Below are positions 47,346 to 54,611 of a stretch of DNA of 64,000 nt, in pieces (the first letter of the stretch is position 1; each line of letters starts with the position of its first letter). The stretch spans positions 62,001 to 126,000 of the forward strand of contig PHCX01000003.1 in the NCBI GenBank assembly GCA_002842435.1, in the 5' to 3' direction. The DNA comes from Betaproteobacteria bacterium HGW-Betaproteobacteria-1 (GTDB lineage Bacteria; Pseudomonadota; Gammaproteobacteria; Burkholderiales; Methylophilaceae). The notes under the pieces were generated by a model. That model saw only the letters and a program-made list of their open reading frames with translations. It had not been told where the DNA came from and did not search any database. Both the position numbers and the translations under genes were made by a program.

Positions 47346-47979
47346 CGACCATGCCGTGGTCAGGCAAGGTCTCAAACTTCTGCTTGAAAATGTCGGACAT
47401 CAAATTGTTGCAGAAGCCGAAAATGGTGAGAGGGCGGTAGCACTCTGGCAGGAGCACCGGCCGGATATCGGCCTGCTGGATCTGGACATGGCGGGCATTG
47501 GGGGTATGGAAACCCTGCAGCGTATTCTGGTGCGTGATCATCATGCCAAGCTCCTCATCTTCAGCATGCATGACGACAACATCTATGCAGCCAGGGCAAT
47601 ACAATCCGGAGCCCGCGGATATGTCGTCAAAACCGACCCGCCAGAAACCCTGCTCGAAGCCGTTACCCAGATCGCACGTGGCGGCCGCTATATTGCCCAC
47701 GGTCTGGCACAGCATCTGGCACTTGATCGCTTCTCCGCGACAGAGAGACCTTTGGATAAACTGTCGCCAAGGGAATTCGAAGTCTTTCGCAGAATCGCGG
47801 AAGGTGAATCCTTGTCCGCAATTTCAGAACATCTGCAGATAGGCTATAAAACTGCAGCCAATGTGCAGACGCAGGTTCGTCAAAAACTGGGAGCACAAAC
47901 GACCGGGCAACTGGTTCATCTGGCGATTCGTTATGGTGTTCTGGAAAAAGGGAACAATTTACAAGCGGGGAAGGAATAA
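47323..47979 (+). CDS. Response regulator 2 (NarL family), MxaX-like
   Basis: A 218-residue NarL-type regulator started at the ATG at 47323 (MSKILLADDHAVVRQG), with a GAGAGA site. The acceptor aspartate is in IGLLDLDMAGIGG and the lysine in GYVVKTDPP. The HTH is LSPREFEVFRRIAEGESLSAISEHL-like. It is very similar to regulator 1. Genetic position opposite mxaF suggests it activates the mxa operon. Confidence 0.87.
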   Translation: MSKILLADDHAVVRQGLKLLLENVGHQIVAEAENGERAVALWQEHRPDIGLLDLDMAGIGGMETLQRILVRDHHAKLLIFSMHDDNIYAARAIQSGARGYVVKTDPPETLLEAVTQIARGGRYIAHGLAQHLALDRFSATERPLDKLSPREFEVFRRIAEGESLSAISEHLQIGYKTAANVQTQVRQKLGAQTTGQLVHLAIRYGVLEKGNNLQAGKE

Positions 47980-48097
47980 TTCACTGTCGTCGATTTTTCC
48001 CATCTATCAATATAGCCGCGTGAAATATGGAACTTGGCTTCAGGTTTCTCTTTCTCCTCCATAGTATATTCGTTACTCCATTGCGAATTACTTTCAC

Positions 48098-48124
48098 AAC
48101 CGGCTCAATGGGCCGGTTTTTTTT
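48098..48124 (+). terminator. Terminator after the kinase 2/regulator 2 operon
   Basis: A 7-bp stem, AACCGGC/GCCGGTT, with a 7-nt loop, followed by T8. Confidence 0.88.
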
Positions 48125-48150
48125 CCTGCCCATTTGAACTAAAAATCACC

Positions 48151-48870
48151 ATGCTAAACATCCATGAGCCTGATTATGCCTTAATCCACTTAGCGGTATC
48201 TGCCATGCTGAGCCTGGGACTGCTCTTTAACTGCGAGCATTCTTACGCACAGAGCACGACATCTACAGAATCAAACCCGCCAATGGAGATGTCGGGAAAT
48301 CAGGAACGTACAAGCAGAACCATTGTTGAGGAACATGGCAAGCACTTGCGACGGGTGATGACTGCTTTGTACCGGCTCAACCCGCATGAATTACAGAAAA
48401 GCGCCTCCGTCAGTCCGGAAGAGATGGTTCAATGGGTGTTCGAAGGACCGTTTGGCTGGAAATTCGACGCTTTGCGTGATACTCAGGGCATCGAGGCATT
48501 GAACCTGGCGTTTGATCCGGAATTCCATGGAGACCGGATACTGGCGATGATTACCGGAATTCAAACCATGATCATCGCTGCCTATGGCGGAAAAACGGAA
48601 TTCCATTTTCCTGATTCAATCAACCCGCACCACTTGAACATCGCGGCACGAAACATGGACAAGACGCTCTGGAAACTCAAAAACACAAACAACGACATTG
48701 GAATTGAAAGTATCCAGGCCGGGGGTTCCACGGATGCAAACATCGTGTCCATACTGACAGGCATCAAACAAGCCCTGGAACTGGATGCAAGAATGCATGC
48801 AGAACATTCCAACCAAAGACTGACAATCGATCAAACCCCGATTGAAACTGATGAGTTTCTGCCGTTCTGA
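48151..48870 (+). CDS. Exported protein of unknown function
   Basis: 239 residues when started at the ATG at 48151, which follows the upstream terminator; the longer frame from 48034 would run through that terminator. The N-terminus looks like a signal sequence (ending CEHSYAQS). The mature part has LRRVMTALYRLNPHELQKSA, MVQWVFEGPFGWKF, AFDPEFHGDRILAMITGIQTM-like and HHLNIAARNMDKTLWKL segments, which look conserved rather than random. I do not recognise a named family. Position in the methanol island is the only functional hint. Confidence 0.65.
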   Translation: MLNIHEPDYALIHLAVSAMLSLGLLFNCEHSYAQSTTSTESNPPMEMSGNQERTSRTIVEEHGKHLRRVMTALYRLNPHELQKSASVSPEEMVQWVFEGPFGWKFDALRDTQGIEALNLAFDPEFHGDRILAMITGIQTMIIAAYGGKTEFHFPDSINPHHLNIAARNMDKTLWKLKNTNNDIGIESIQAGGSTDANIVSILTGIKQALELDARMHAEHSNQRLTIDQTPIETDEFLPF

Positions 48871-48907
48871 TGCCCATTAACTTTAACCGACAGCCGTTCG
48901 CAACCTC

Positions 48908-49273
48908 ATGACACCATTAAAAAATATGCAAGCACTCGCAATGATCCATGCTCTGTTGAGCGGTCTTCTGGCGTTTTGCCAAATGGCGATAGCGGAGGAG
49001 ATTACAGAAAACCATACTCACCAAGTCAGCCTGATTGAGTTGGAAGATGCCGACTGCGCACAGAAGGATGGCAAACTGATCGCATTGATGAATTCAGATG
49101 GGGAAACCACTTTTGAAGTTTGGGTGGATCGCTGGTTTATGGACATTCAAACGCCAGATCACACCAAACACGTCCTGCTTCCAGGACAAGCCCCCGCTCC
49201 ACTGGGCTGCTCGTCGACGCACGCAGGAGATCAGCACTGGACTGTACACAGCATCAAGATAATCAAGCGCTAA
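48908..49273 (+). CDS. Small exported protein of unknown function
   Basis: A 121-residue protein with a signal peptide (LLSGLLAFCQMAIA) and a short beta-rich mature part with two cysteines (EDADCAQKDGK and PLGCSSTH) that could form a disulfide. It is probably cotranscribed with the gene 37 bp upstream. No family recognised. It might correspond in position to small mxa accessory genes of other methylotrophs, but no motif supports that. Confidence 0.55.
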   Translation: MTPLKNMQALAMIHALLSGLLAFCQMAIAEEITENHTHQVSLIELEDADCAQKDGKLIALMNSDGETTFEVWVDRWFMDIQTPDHTKHVLLPGQAPAPLGCSSTHAGDQHWTVHSIKIIKR

Positions 49274-49457
49274 CCTGAAGTACGAATACCGGCCAAGAAT
49301 TCAACAGACATCGGCAAATCTGACAAAACCACAAAATACCGATCACACCAGATGTCATCTGGACCAATACAAACAACGGCAGCTATTCACTGACACTTGC
49401 TGGAGGGCAACATGGGGCATGTATACCGCGTCAAAATAGCATCGTCCGAACATTGCA

Positions 49458-50273
49458 TCAGGGAATCCGGATTCCCTGCTGATATTCTTGATCCTCGTTA
49501 TCCCGAGCCAGTATCTCGATCTCGGCCGGTCGGGACGGAATAAAATCAAACCGGATATAGGGATTGGCACTGATGCCGACACCTACATCGACAGACATCA
49601 AGGGCGCATTATCCAGCATGAAATCGAGACGCTTGATAAAGTATGGCTTTGCATAATAGCCATAAACCGTCCGCTCAAACCCGGTCCGCATTGGATGTTT
49701 AATATTAAAACTGAGTGTATTGACCTCTCCGTAGCGGACAGGGTCAGCCAATTGAATCTTCATTCTTCCCGCTTCCACTCTCAATTGTGCTTCATCAGAG
49801 CCGATGCCTCCACCACAGCCACCGCCCGGCGTTTTAATCCCGACTTTATGCATGTAGTACCTGCCATCTCCGGTTTCTACAATGACACGCACATAAGTGC
49901 TCTTTTCCAGACGGACTCTGGTCGAAAAATGGATCGGTTGTTTATTCTTGGGAAAATGAAAGATGGCAGTCAGCTGCACAGGGTTTGCATCAGTAATCAG
50001 ATAAGCCTTTGCAACCTGCAATGCATCTGAATAAAAGGTATCGATCTCAACTGAGATCGGTACAAGCCCGGCATCTTCAGCGACAGCCGGCGCCGTAATC
50101 TGGATCAGCTGACTTCCATCCTCTATGGTTTTACCTGCAAAAAAAGCTTCATGTATTACCGGCCATAACTCATCACCAATAACTTCTGCCTGCGCTTGTG
50201 AGCCAACGGCAAGATAAATGATCACCACAAGCAAATAGCGCCATAACTTCCGCCAATTCAGCCTGACAGTCAT
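49458..50273 (-). CDS. Quinoprotein dehydrogenase-associated SoxYZ-like carrier
   Basis: A 271-residue exported protein that fuses SoxY- and SoxZ-like domains. The N-terminal signal peptide ends near SQAQAEV. The SoxY-like part ends in the cysteine arm GGGCGGG (about residue 153), and a SoxZ-like immunoglobulin fold follows (VNTLSFNIKHPMRTGF, then NPYIRFDFIP). This fused form (TIGR04557) occurs next to PQQ dehydrogenases rather than in thiosulfate oxidation clusters. Its cargo is not known. It is the last gene of the xox-side operon. Confidence 0.85.
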   Translation of the reverse strand: MTVRLNWRKLWRYLLVVIIYLAVGSQAQAEVIGDELWPVIHEAFFAGKTIEDGSQLIQITAPAVAEDAGLVPISVEIDTFYSDALQVAKAYLITDANPVQLTAIFHFPKNKQPIHFSTRVRLEKSTYVRVIVETGDGRYYMHKVGIKTPGGGCGGGIGSDEAQLRVEAGRMKIQLADPVRYGEVNTLSFNIKHPMRTGFERTVYGYYAKPYFIKRLDFMLDNAPLMSVDVGVGISANPYIRFDFIPSRPAEIEILARDNEDQEYQQGIRIP

Positions 50274-50310
50274 AGCGCTATTCGGGTACTTATCAAAAAA
50301 TTTTCAACAA

Positions 50311-51273
50311 TCAGTGGATTACCACACCCCACGGAAATGAACCGACAGGAATATCGGCATGATGTTCAAGCTTGACGGTATCTATCACAGATATGGAGTT
50401 GGAACGTCCGTTGGCTACATAAAGCTTTTTACCATCCGGGGTCAATGCCATATTCCATGGGCGCTCACCCACCTTGATGGTCTTGATGACCTTGTTGGAT
50501 TTAGTGTCAATCACGCTAACCGACTTTTCACCGCCATTACTGATATAAACCCGGTTACCATCCGGTGAGACCGTCACACCATTTGACCGCACGCCAACCT
50601 TGATTCGCTCTACCACTTTCCAATCCGCAACACTGATCACTTCCACTTGATTGCCGGCTTCGTTCGCTACATAAAACAGTTTGCCATCCGGCAGGAAACC
50701 GATGCCTCTCGGGTGCTTGCTGCCCTTGATCAGATGCACCGATTGCATTGTGGCAGCATCGAAGATATCCAGATCCCCGCTTTTCTCGTTACTGGCAATC
50801 AGCCACTTTCCATCCGGGCTGTATACGCAGTGCTCAGGATTTTTCCCCTGGGTCTTTGAGGTCTGCACCAATTTAAAACTGCTCAAATCGACAAATGAAA
50901 CCGCATGTTCCTCTTCCAGGCAGGAAGCCAGCACCTTGCCGTCTGGAGATATCTTGATGCCTTCCGGCTCATCGCCAACGAACACACGGGAAAGCTCCTT
51001 GCCTGTTGCCAGATCCAACTTGGCCACGGCATTATCATCACGAACCACCACATAAAGATACTGGCCGCTTGCATCCAGTGTTGCAGCCTGGATTCTTTTG
51101 CCGAGGTTGCCGCCCTTGGGAAGAATATCGACAACCTTGTCTGCACTGGTGTCAATCACGGATATCGTGCCATCCTTCTCATTCGGCACATAAGCCAATG
51201 GGGCTGCGATGGCCTGATGAAAAAATAGGGAAAGAACACCTGTCAGAACTGCATGGCTCGGATTGAATTTCAT
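50311..51273 (-). CDS. YVTN beta-propeller protein, PQQ-associated (copy A)
   Basis: A 320-residue exported beta-propeller: signal peptide ending AIAAP, then seven repeats with the YVTN pattern (YVPNEKDGTISVIDT, YISNGGEKSVSVIDT, YVANGRSNSISVIDT). It matches the PQQ-dependent catabolism-associated propeller group (TIGR03866). The AAGGAA site lies just after a terminator-like hairpin at 51293-51323. A scaffold or cytochrome-interaction role is inferred from context only. Confidence 0.85.
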   Translation of the reverse strand: MKFNPSHAVLTGVLSLFFHQAIAAPLAYVPNEKDGTISVIDTSADKVVDILPKGGNLGKRIQAATLDASGQYLYVVVRDDNAVAKLDLATGKELSRVFVGDEPEGIKISPDGKVLASCLEEEHAVSFVDLSSFKLVQTSKTQGKNPEHCVYSPDGKWLIASNEKSGDLDIFDAATMQSVHLIKGSKHPRGIGFLPDGKLFYVANEAGNQVEVISVADWKVVERIKVGVRSNGVTVSPDGNRVYISNGGEKSVSVIDTKSNKVIKTIKVGERPWNMALTPDGKKLYVANGRSNSISVIDTVKLEHHADIPVGSFPWGVVIH

Positions 51274-51292
51274 CGTGATTCCTTAATTTTTG

Positions 51293-51323
51293 AAAAAAAA
51301 ACCAGACACCTTGCAGTGCCTGG
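51293..51323 (-). terminator. Terminator-like hairpin in the leader of propeller A
   Basis: On the minus strand CCAGGCAC/GTGTCTGG (one G-T pair, 6-nt loop) is directly followed by T9. It ends only about 20 bp before the propeller A start codon. It either ends transcripts from the SRPBCC genes or acts as an attenuator for a promoter further upstream. Confidence 0.7.
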
Positions 51324-51446
51324 CTGAGCTATGGAGACACACATCAAGAGATGCTTATTGGCTATATCGTGAAGCCAGCCGCTGTTTGAAGTGTAGATAT
51401 CATCTTAAGGAGTTAAGGAATGAGACACTAGGCTGATATTCCCGAA

Positions 51447-51473
51447 TTGTTATGGGAGTTTTTCCCATAACAA
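51447..51473. promoter_or_regulatory. Perfect 11-bp dyad containing GGGARTTWYTCC motif, site 2
   Basis: TTGTTATGGGA and TCCCATAACAA flank a GTTTT centre, and the inner 12 bp (51454-51465) read GGGAGTTTTTCC. It lies between the SRPBCC gene stop and propeller A, about 180 bp upstream of the propeller start. It could also fold as an mRNA hairpin. Confidence 0.5.
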
Positions 51474-51483
51474 CCCTGTCTCA

Positions 51484-52017
51484 TTACTTTTCAAGATAAC
51501 GCTTGATCCCATCCAGACCCGTATCGTATATCTTGTTGATGGCAGCGACTGCAGTCGGGTTGTCCTGCCCCGGAGGGGCTTCCATACTGTTGGCCATATT
51601 GTAGAAACGACCAGTCCATGTCAGCGTGGACTCACCATCCCCCGGACCTGGCTTTACCTGCATCACTGCCCGGTAGTTGCTGACCGGGACCGTGCCTTCC
51701 ACCATCTTGTAATCGAGCTTGAACTCCTCGGTTTTCGCTTCCCTGAGCTTTTCAATAATGTAGCTGCCATCCTTGAAAGTGACTGTTCGATGCGTCAAAA
51801 CAGCTTCACTCTCATTGTCCTTGCGGTCTTCCACCTTGATCTCAGCAATATCGCCATGCCATTGTGCAATCGCACCAAAGTCCGTTAATGTAGCCCATAC
51901 TTTGGCCGGCTCTGCCTTGATCACAACTTCCTTCACGATTTTCTGCGGGCTGGGGCCATGTGCCATGGCCAGTGCCGGCGTTAACAATACTGTTGCAATT
52001 GCCAGAATACTTCTCAT
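51484..52017 (-). CDS. MxaD-like SRPBCC protein 1 of the xox region
   Basis: 177 residues from the ATG at 52017 (the longer frame starts at a GTG inside the upstream gene end). It has a signal peptide ending AMAHG, then an SRPBCC fold: IKAEPAKVWATLTDFGAIAQWHGDI, VPVSNYRAVMQVKPG and TLTWTGRFYNMAN. The HGPSPQK segment after the signal peptide is nearly the same as HGPTPQK in MxaD, supporting common origin. It probably assists electron transfer from XoxF. Confidence 0.85.
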   Translation of the reverse strand: MRSILAIATVLLTPALAMAHGPSPQKIVKEVVIKAEPAKVWATLTDFGAIAQWHGDIAEIKVEDRKDNESEAVLTHRTVTFKDGSYIIEKLREAKTEEFKLDYKMVEGTVPVSNYRAVMQVKPGPGDGESTLTWTGRFYNMANSMEAPPGQDNPTAVAAINKIYDTGLDGIKRYLEK

Positions 52018-52049
52018 ATTGCTCTTACCCTTTCCATGAATTGACGTTA

Positions 52050-52589
52050 TCACTTGGCCTCCAGTACTGTCTTCAGTCCGGCCAAGCCGGCGTCATATAC
52101 GCCTTCCACTGCGGCAATGGCAGTCGCATTGTCTTCACCTTTTGGCGCATCAACAGCATATGCCTTGTTGTAGAAGCGTCCGGTCCAGGTCACCACTGTC
52201 TGGCTGGGTTCCGCACCTGCCTTGACCTGCATGATGGAGCGATAACTGCTGACCGGTAGCACGCCTTCGACAATACGATATTCCAGCTTCATATCTGCAT
52301 CAGAAGCTCCTACCAATTTCTCGAGTATCGTTCCGCCATCCTTGAGCGTCAGCAGTCGATGCTGTACATCTGCGCCGCTATCGTCCTTTCTCATCTCCAG
52401 TTGCGTGCTGGCCACGGCGGGGTGCCATTGATGGATCGCACCGAAATCCTTGACCAAATCCCAGACCTTTGCCGACTCGGCCTGGATGGTCACTTCCTTG
52501 ATGACTTTCTGTTGACTGGGCGCAACAGCTGCGGTGGCCTGTACGGCCAAGCCCAATGCAGATACAACTAACAAATGTTTGAGTTTCAT
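52050..52589 (-). CDS. MxaD-like SRPBCC protein 2 of the xox region
   Basis: 179 residues from the ATG at 52589 with a GAGGAAAT site. Signal peptide ends TAAVA. The fold core is IQAESAKVWDLVKDFGAIHQWHPAV, VLPVSSYRSIMQVKAG and VTWTGRFYNKAYAV. It is a close paralogue of the next gene, 32 bp downstream, and more distant from MxaD. Tandem duplication is likely. Confidence 0.85.
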   Translation of the reverse strand: MKLKHLLVVSALGLAVQATAAVAPSQQKVIKEVTIQAESAKVWDLVKDFGAIHQWHPAVASTQLEMRKDDSGADVQHRLLTLKDGGTILEKLVGASDADMKLEYRIVEGVLPVSSYRSIMQVKAGAEPSQTVVTWTGRFYNKAYAVDAPKGEDNATAIAAVEGVYDAGLAGLKTVLEAK

Positions 52590-52602
52590 GTCGATTTCCT
52601 CT

Positions 52603-53589
52603 TTATGGTTGAACAGGATAGCCAATGAATTGGCCGAATGAACGGCTCTGCGAGCCGGTTGAAATACTCTTTATCTTGCGATTTGTTTTTGCGTCTATGA
52701 CCGAGACAGCGTTATCCATCCAGCTGGCAACATAGACACGCTGATGCCTTGCGTCGAACGAAACTCCTTCGGGGAAACCATCCACATCAATGGTTGCAAT
52801 GACTTTTCTGGCCTGTGCATCAATTACCGAGACCGTGTCTTCGCCGGTATTGGTCACATAGGCATAACGCCCGTCCGGACTCGATGTCACGCAATACGGA
52901 TGCTCGCCGACCGGGATGGTCGCTACGACCTGATCGCGACGAATATCGATGACTGAGAGCGAATTGCTCTCGACATTGACCACTAAGAGATGCCTGCCGT
53001 CACCACTCAGCACCATGCCGAACGGGTGTTTGCCAACCGGTATTTTTGAAACCAGCTTGCGGCTGCGAATATCGATGACACCCACATCATCGCTATCCCT
53101 GTTAGCCACATACAAAGTTGCACCCTCGCGGCTGACCTCCATGCCTGACGGAGCCTCGCCTATCTCGATCTCACCGGTCTGCTGATAACTTTCCGTATCA
53201 ATCAGCAGTACGCGATCATGAAACCAGTCTGCGACGAACAACTGGCCACCGGTCTTGCTCAATGCCAGGCCGACCGGCGCAATTTTCAAAGCGATCTCGT
53301 GTATAACCCGATTGCTCTGCATATCAATGACCGAGACGGATCGTCCATCAACGTTTGAGACATAGGCCCTTTCCTGAACGGGATCGATAGCGATACCGAC
53401 CGGACCTTTCCCTACCGAAATATCAGCCGACATCTCGTCCACCGCCAGATCAATCACGGAAACGGTATCCGATCCCTGATTGGTAATATAGGCAAATGGC
53501 GCGCCGGCAGCTGCTGTTGATACCAACAGCAGTCCCAATGCAGCAATTACCCCATGAACTCGCTGGAGTCTATTTTCATGTTTTCCCAA
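52603..53589 (-). CDS. YVTN beta-propeller protein, PQQ-associated (copy B)
   Basis: A 328-residue exported propeller with a signal peptide (LGLLLVSTAAAGAP) and seven blades of YVTN type (YITNQGSDTVSVIDLA, YVSNVDGRSVSVIDM, YVTNTGEDTVSVIDA, YVASWMDNAVSVIDA). No ATG is in frame near the start, so a TTG at 53589 is used, overlapping the previous gene by 43 bp. It is related to copy A but clearly diverged. Confidence 0.82.
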   Translation of the reverse strand: MGKHENRLQRVHGVIAALGLLLVSTAAAGAPFAYITNQGSDTVSVIDLAVDEMSADISVGKGPVGIAIDPVQERAYVSNVDGRSVSVIDMQSNRVIHEIALKIAPVGLALSKTGGQLFVADWFHDRVLLIDTESYQQTGEIEIGEAPSGMEVSREGATLYVANRDSDDVGVIDIRSRKLVSKIPVGKHPFGMVLSGDGRHLLVVNVESNSLSVIDIRRDQVVATIPVGEHPYCVTSSPDGRYAYVTNTGEDTVSVIDAQARKVIATIDVDGFPEGVSFDARHQRVYVASWMDNAVSVIDAKTNRKIKSISTGSQSRSFGQFIGYPVQP

Positions 53590-53903
53590 ACTTCAGTAGC
53601 CTTTCTAATATTAGTTTTAGGCTGTTCCTGAAAATACAAAAGAGAGGTACCGCTACTAAAGCAATATCGCTTACCATCATCAGGATCCAGCCAGTTGATT
53701 GAACAATCGGTGGGTATCCGGTGGCCGGAAATCAGACCTAACACATCATGTTTACCAAATTCGCCCTGCATGTCCTTTGGGGCAATGGCTTTCCAGATTC
53801 CAACCTCTGCGGATTTCTGTGAGTTTTGAGCACAGCCGCTTAATCCAGGAACCAGGCACAACATCCCAAGAAAATCTGCAAGACAAATTCGATATAAGCC
53901 CAT
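53547..53903 (-). CDS. Small lipoprotein with YHS-like domain
   Basis: A 118-residue lipoprotein (lipobox PGLSGC near residue 24). The mature part has IPTDCSINWLDPDDGKRYCFSS and SLLYFQEQPKTNIRKA, which resembles a YHS metal-binding domain with a cysteine pair. It lies 6 bp after the cytochrome gene and overlaps propeller B, so it is in the same operon. A role in metal or heme handling is possible but only inferred. Confidence 0.65.
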   Translation of the reverse strand: MGLYRICLADFLGMLCLVPGLSGCAQNSQKSAEVGIWKAIAPKDMQGEFGKHDVLGLISGHRIPTDCSINWLDPDDGKRYCFSSGTSLLYFQEQPKTNIRKATEVWENMKIDSSEFMG

Positions 53904-53909
53904 CAATAA

Positions 53910-54524
53910 CTACCAGTTCTTTCTGGACGGATCGCCACGATAGACAGAACGAATGAACGTGATGATCTTCCACATGTCATCATCGGTCTTGACGATCGCG
54001 CCATGGCTTGGCATGGGGCCGACTACGTTTTCACGACCTTTGCGGGAAACGCCGGTCTGTTTGGTGAATTCGTCGCTGCCAAGTGTAATCAAGCGATACA
54101 GGGTATCGTCATCACTACCGTATACCCACACCTCGTTTGAAAGCGGCGGGCACATACCGCCACCGCCCGTACCGCCATGACAGCCGTTACAGCTTGCAGA
54201 CAGATACTTCTTGCGCCCCAGTTCCAGTACCTTGTCGTTGGCATCGACATAAGGGTTCTTCAACTCGCCCTTGGGGGTGGAAGCAACCCGTTCCAACGGC
54301 GTCATGCTGCCGCCCATGACCGGTTCGGTCGGGGCGTCTGCAGCAGGTTTTGCTTTCTGCTGAGGGACAGGGAAACCATCATCCATCTGCGGGGCTTGCG
54401 GCACCGCAGTATCGTTAGCTACCACTTCAGGCTCTGCCAGGTCAGCTGATGCACAACCCGGCCCGACAATTGCCAGCAACAGGGCCAGGGTTGAAGAAAA
54501 AACAGAGATACGACGAACGATCAT
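53910..54524 (-). CDS. XoxG-like c-type cytochrome
   Basis: A 204-residue monoheme cytochrome. The N-terminal signal could be a lipoprotein one (GPGC, C24), followed by a Pro/Ala-rich linker of about 60 residues. The heme site is C112-N-G-C115-H116, and the methionine ligand candidate is in VVGPMPSHG. The C-terminal FIRSVYRGDPSRKNW resembles the MxaG end. Position two genes after xoxF makes it the probable electron acceptor of XoxF. Confidence 0.82.
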   Translation of the reverse strand: MIVRRISVFSSTLALLLAIVGPGCASADLAEPEVVANDTAVPQAPQMDDGFPVPQQKAKPAADAPTEPVMGGSMTPLERVASTPKGELKNPYVDANDKVLELGRKKYLSASCNGCHGGTGGGGMCPPLSNEVWVYGSDDDTLYRLITLGSDEFTKQTGVSRKGRENVVGPMPSHGAIVKTDDDMWKIITFIRSVYRGDPSRKNW

Positions 54525-54577
54525 TATTTTGCCTTTCAGATTAAAAACTCAGGGAGTAACTCAACGTTGATTGAAGA

Positions 54578-54597
54578 GGCTGCCAAAATTGGCAGCC
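54578..54597 (-). terminator. Hairpin between the XoxJ-ankyrin gene and the cytochrome gene
   Basis: A perfect 9-bp stem, GGCTGCCAA/TTGGCAGCC, with a 2-nt centre and no T-run. Confidence 0.6.
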
Positions 54598-54611
54598 CAA
54601 GATGGATGTCC

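Noticed and set aside
51414..51424. Shared 11-mer TAAGGAATGAG at 51414 and 58420
   Set aside because: The order relative to the GGGARTTWYTCC motif differs in the two promoters and the word resembles a ribosome binding site, so chance is likely.
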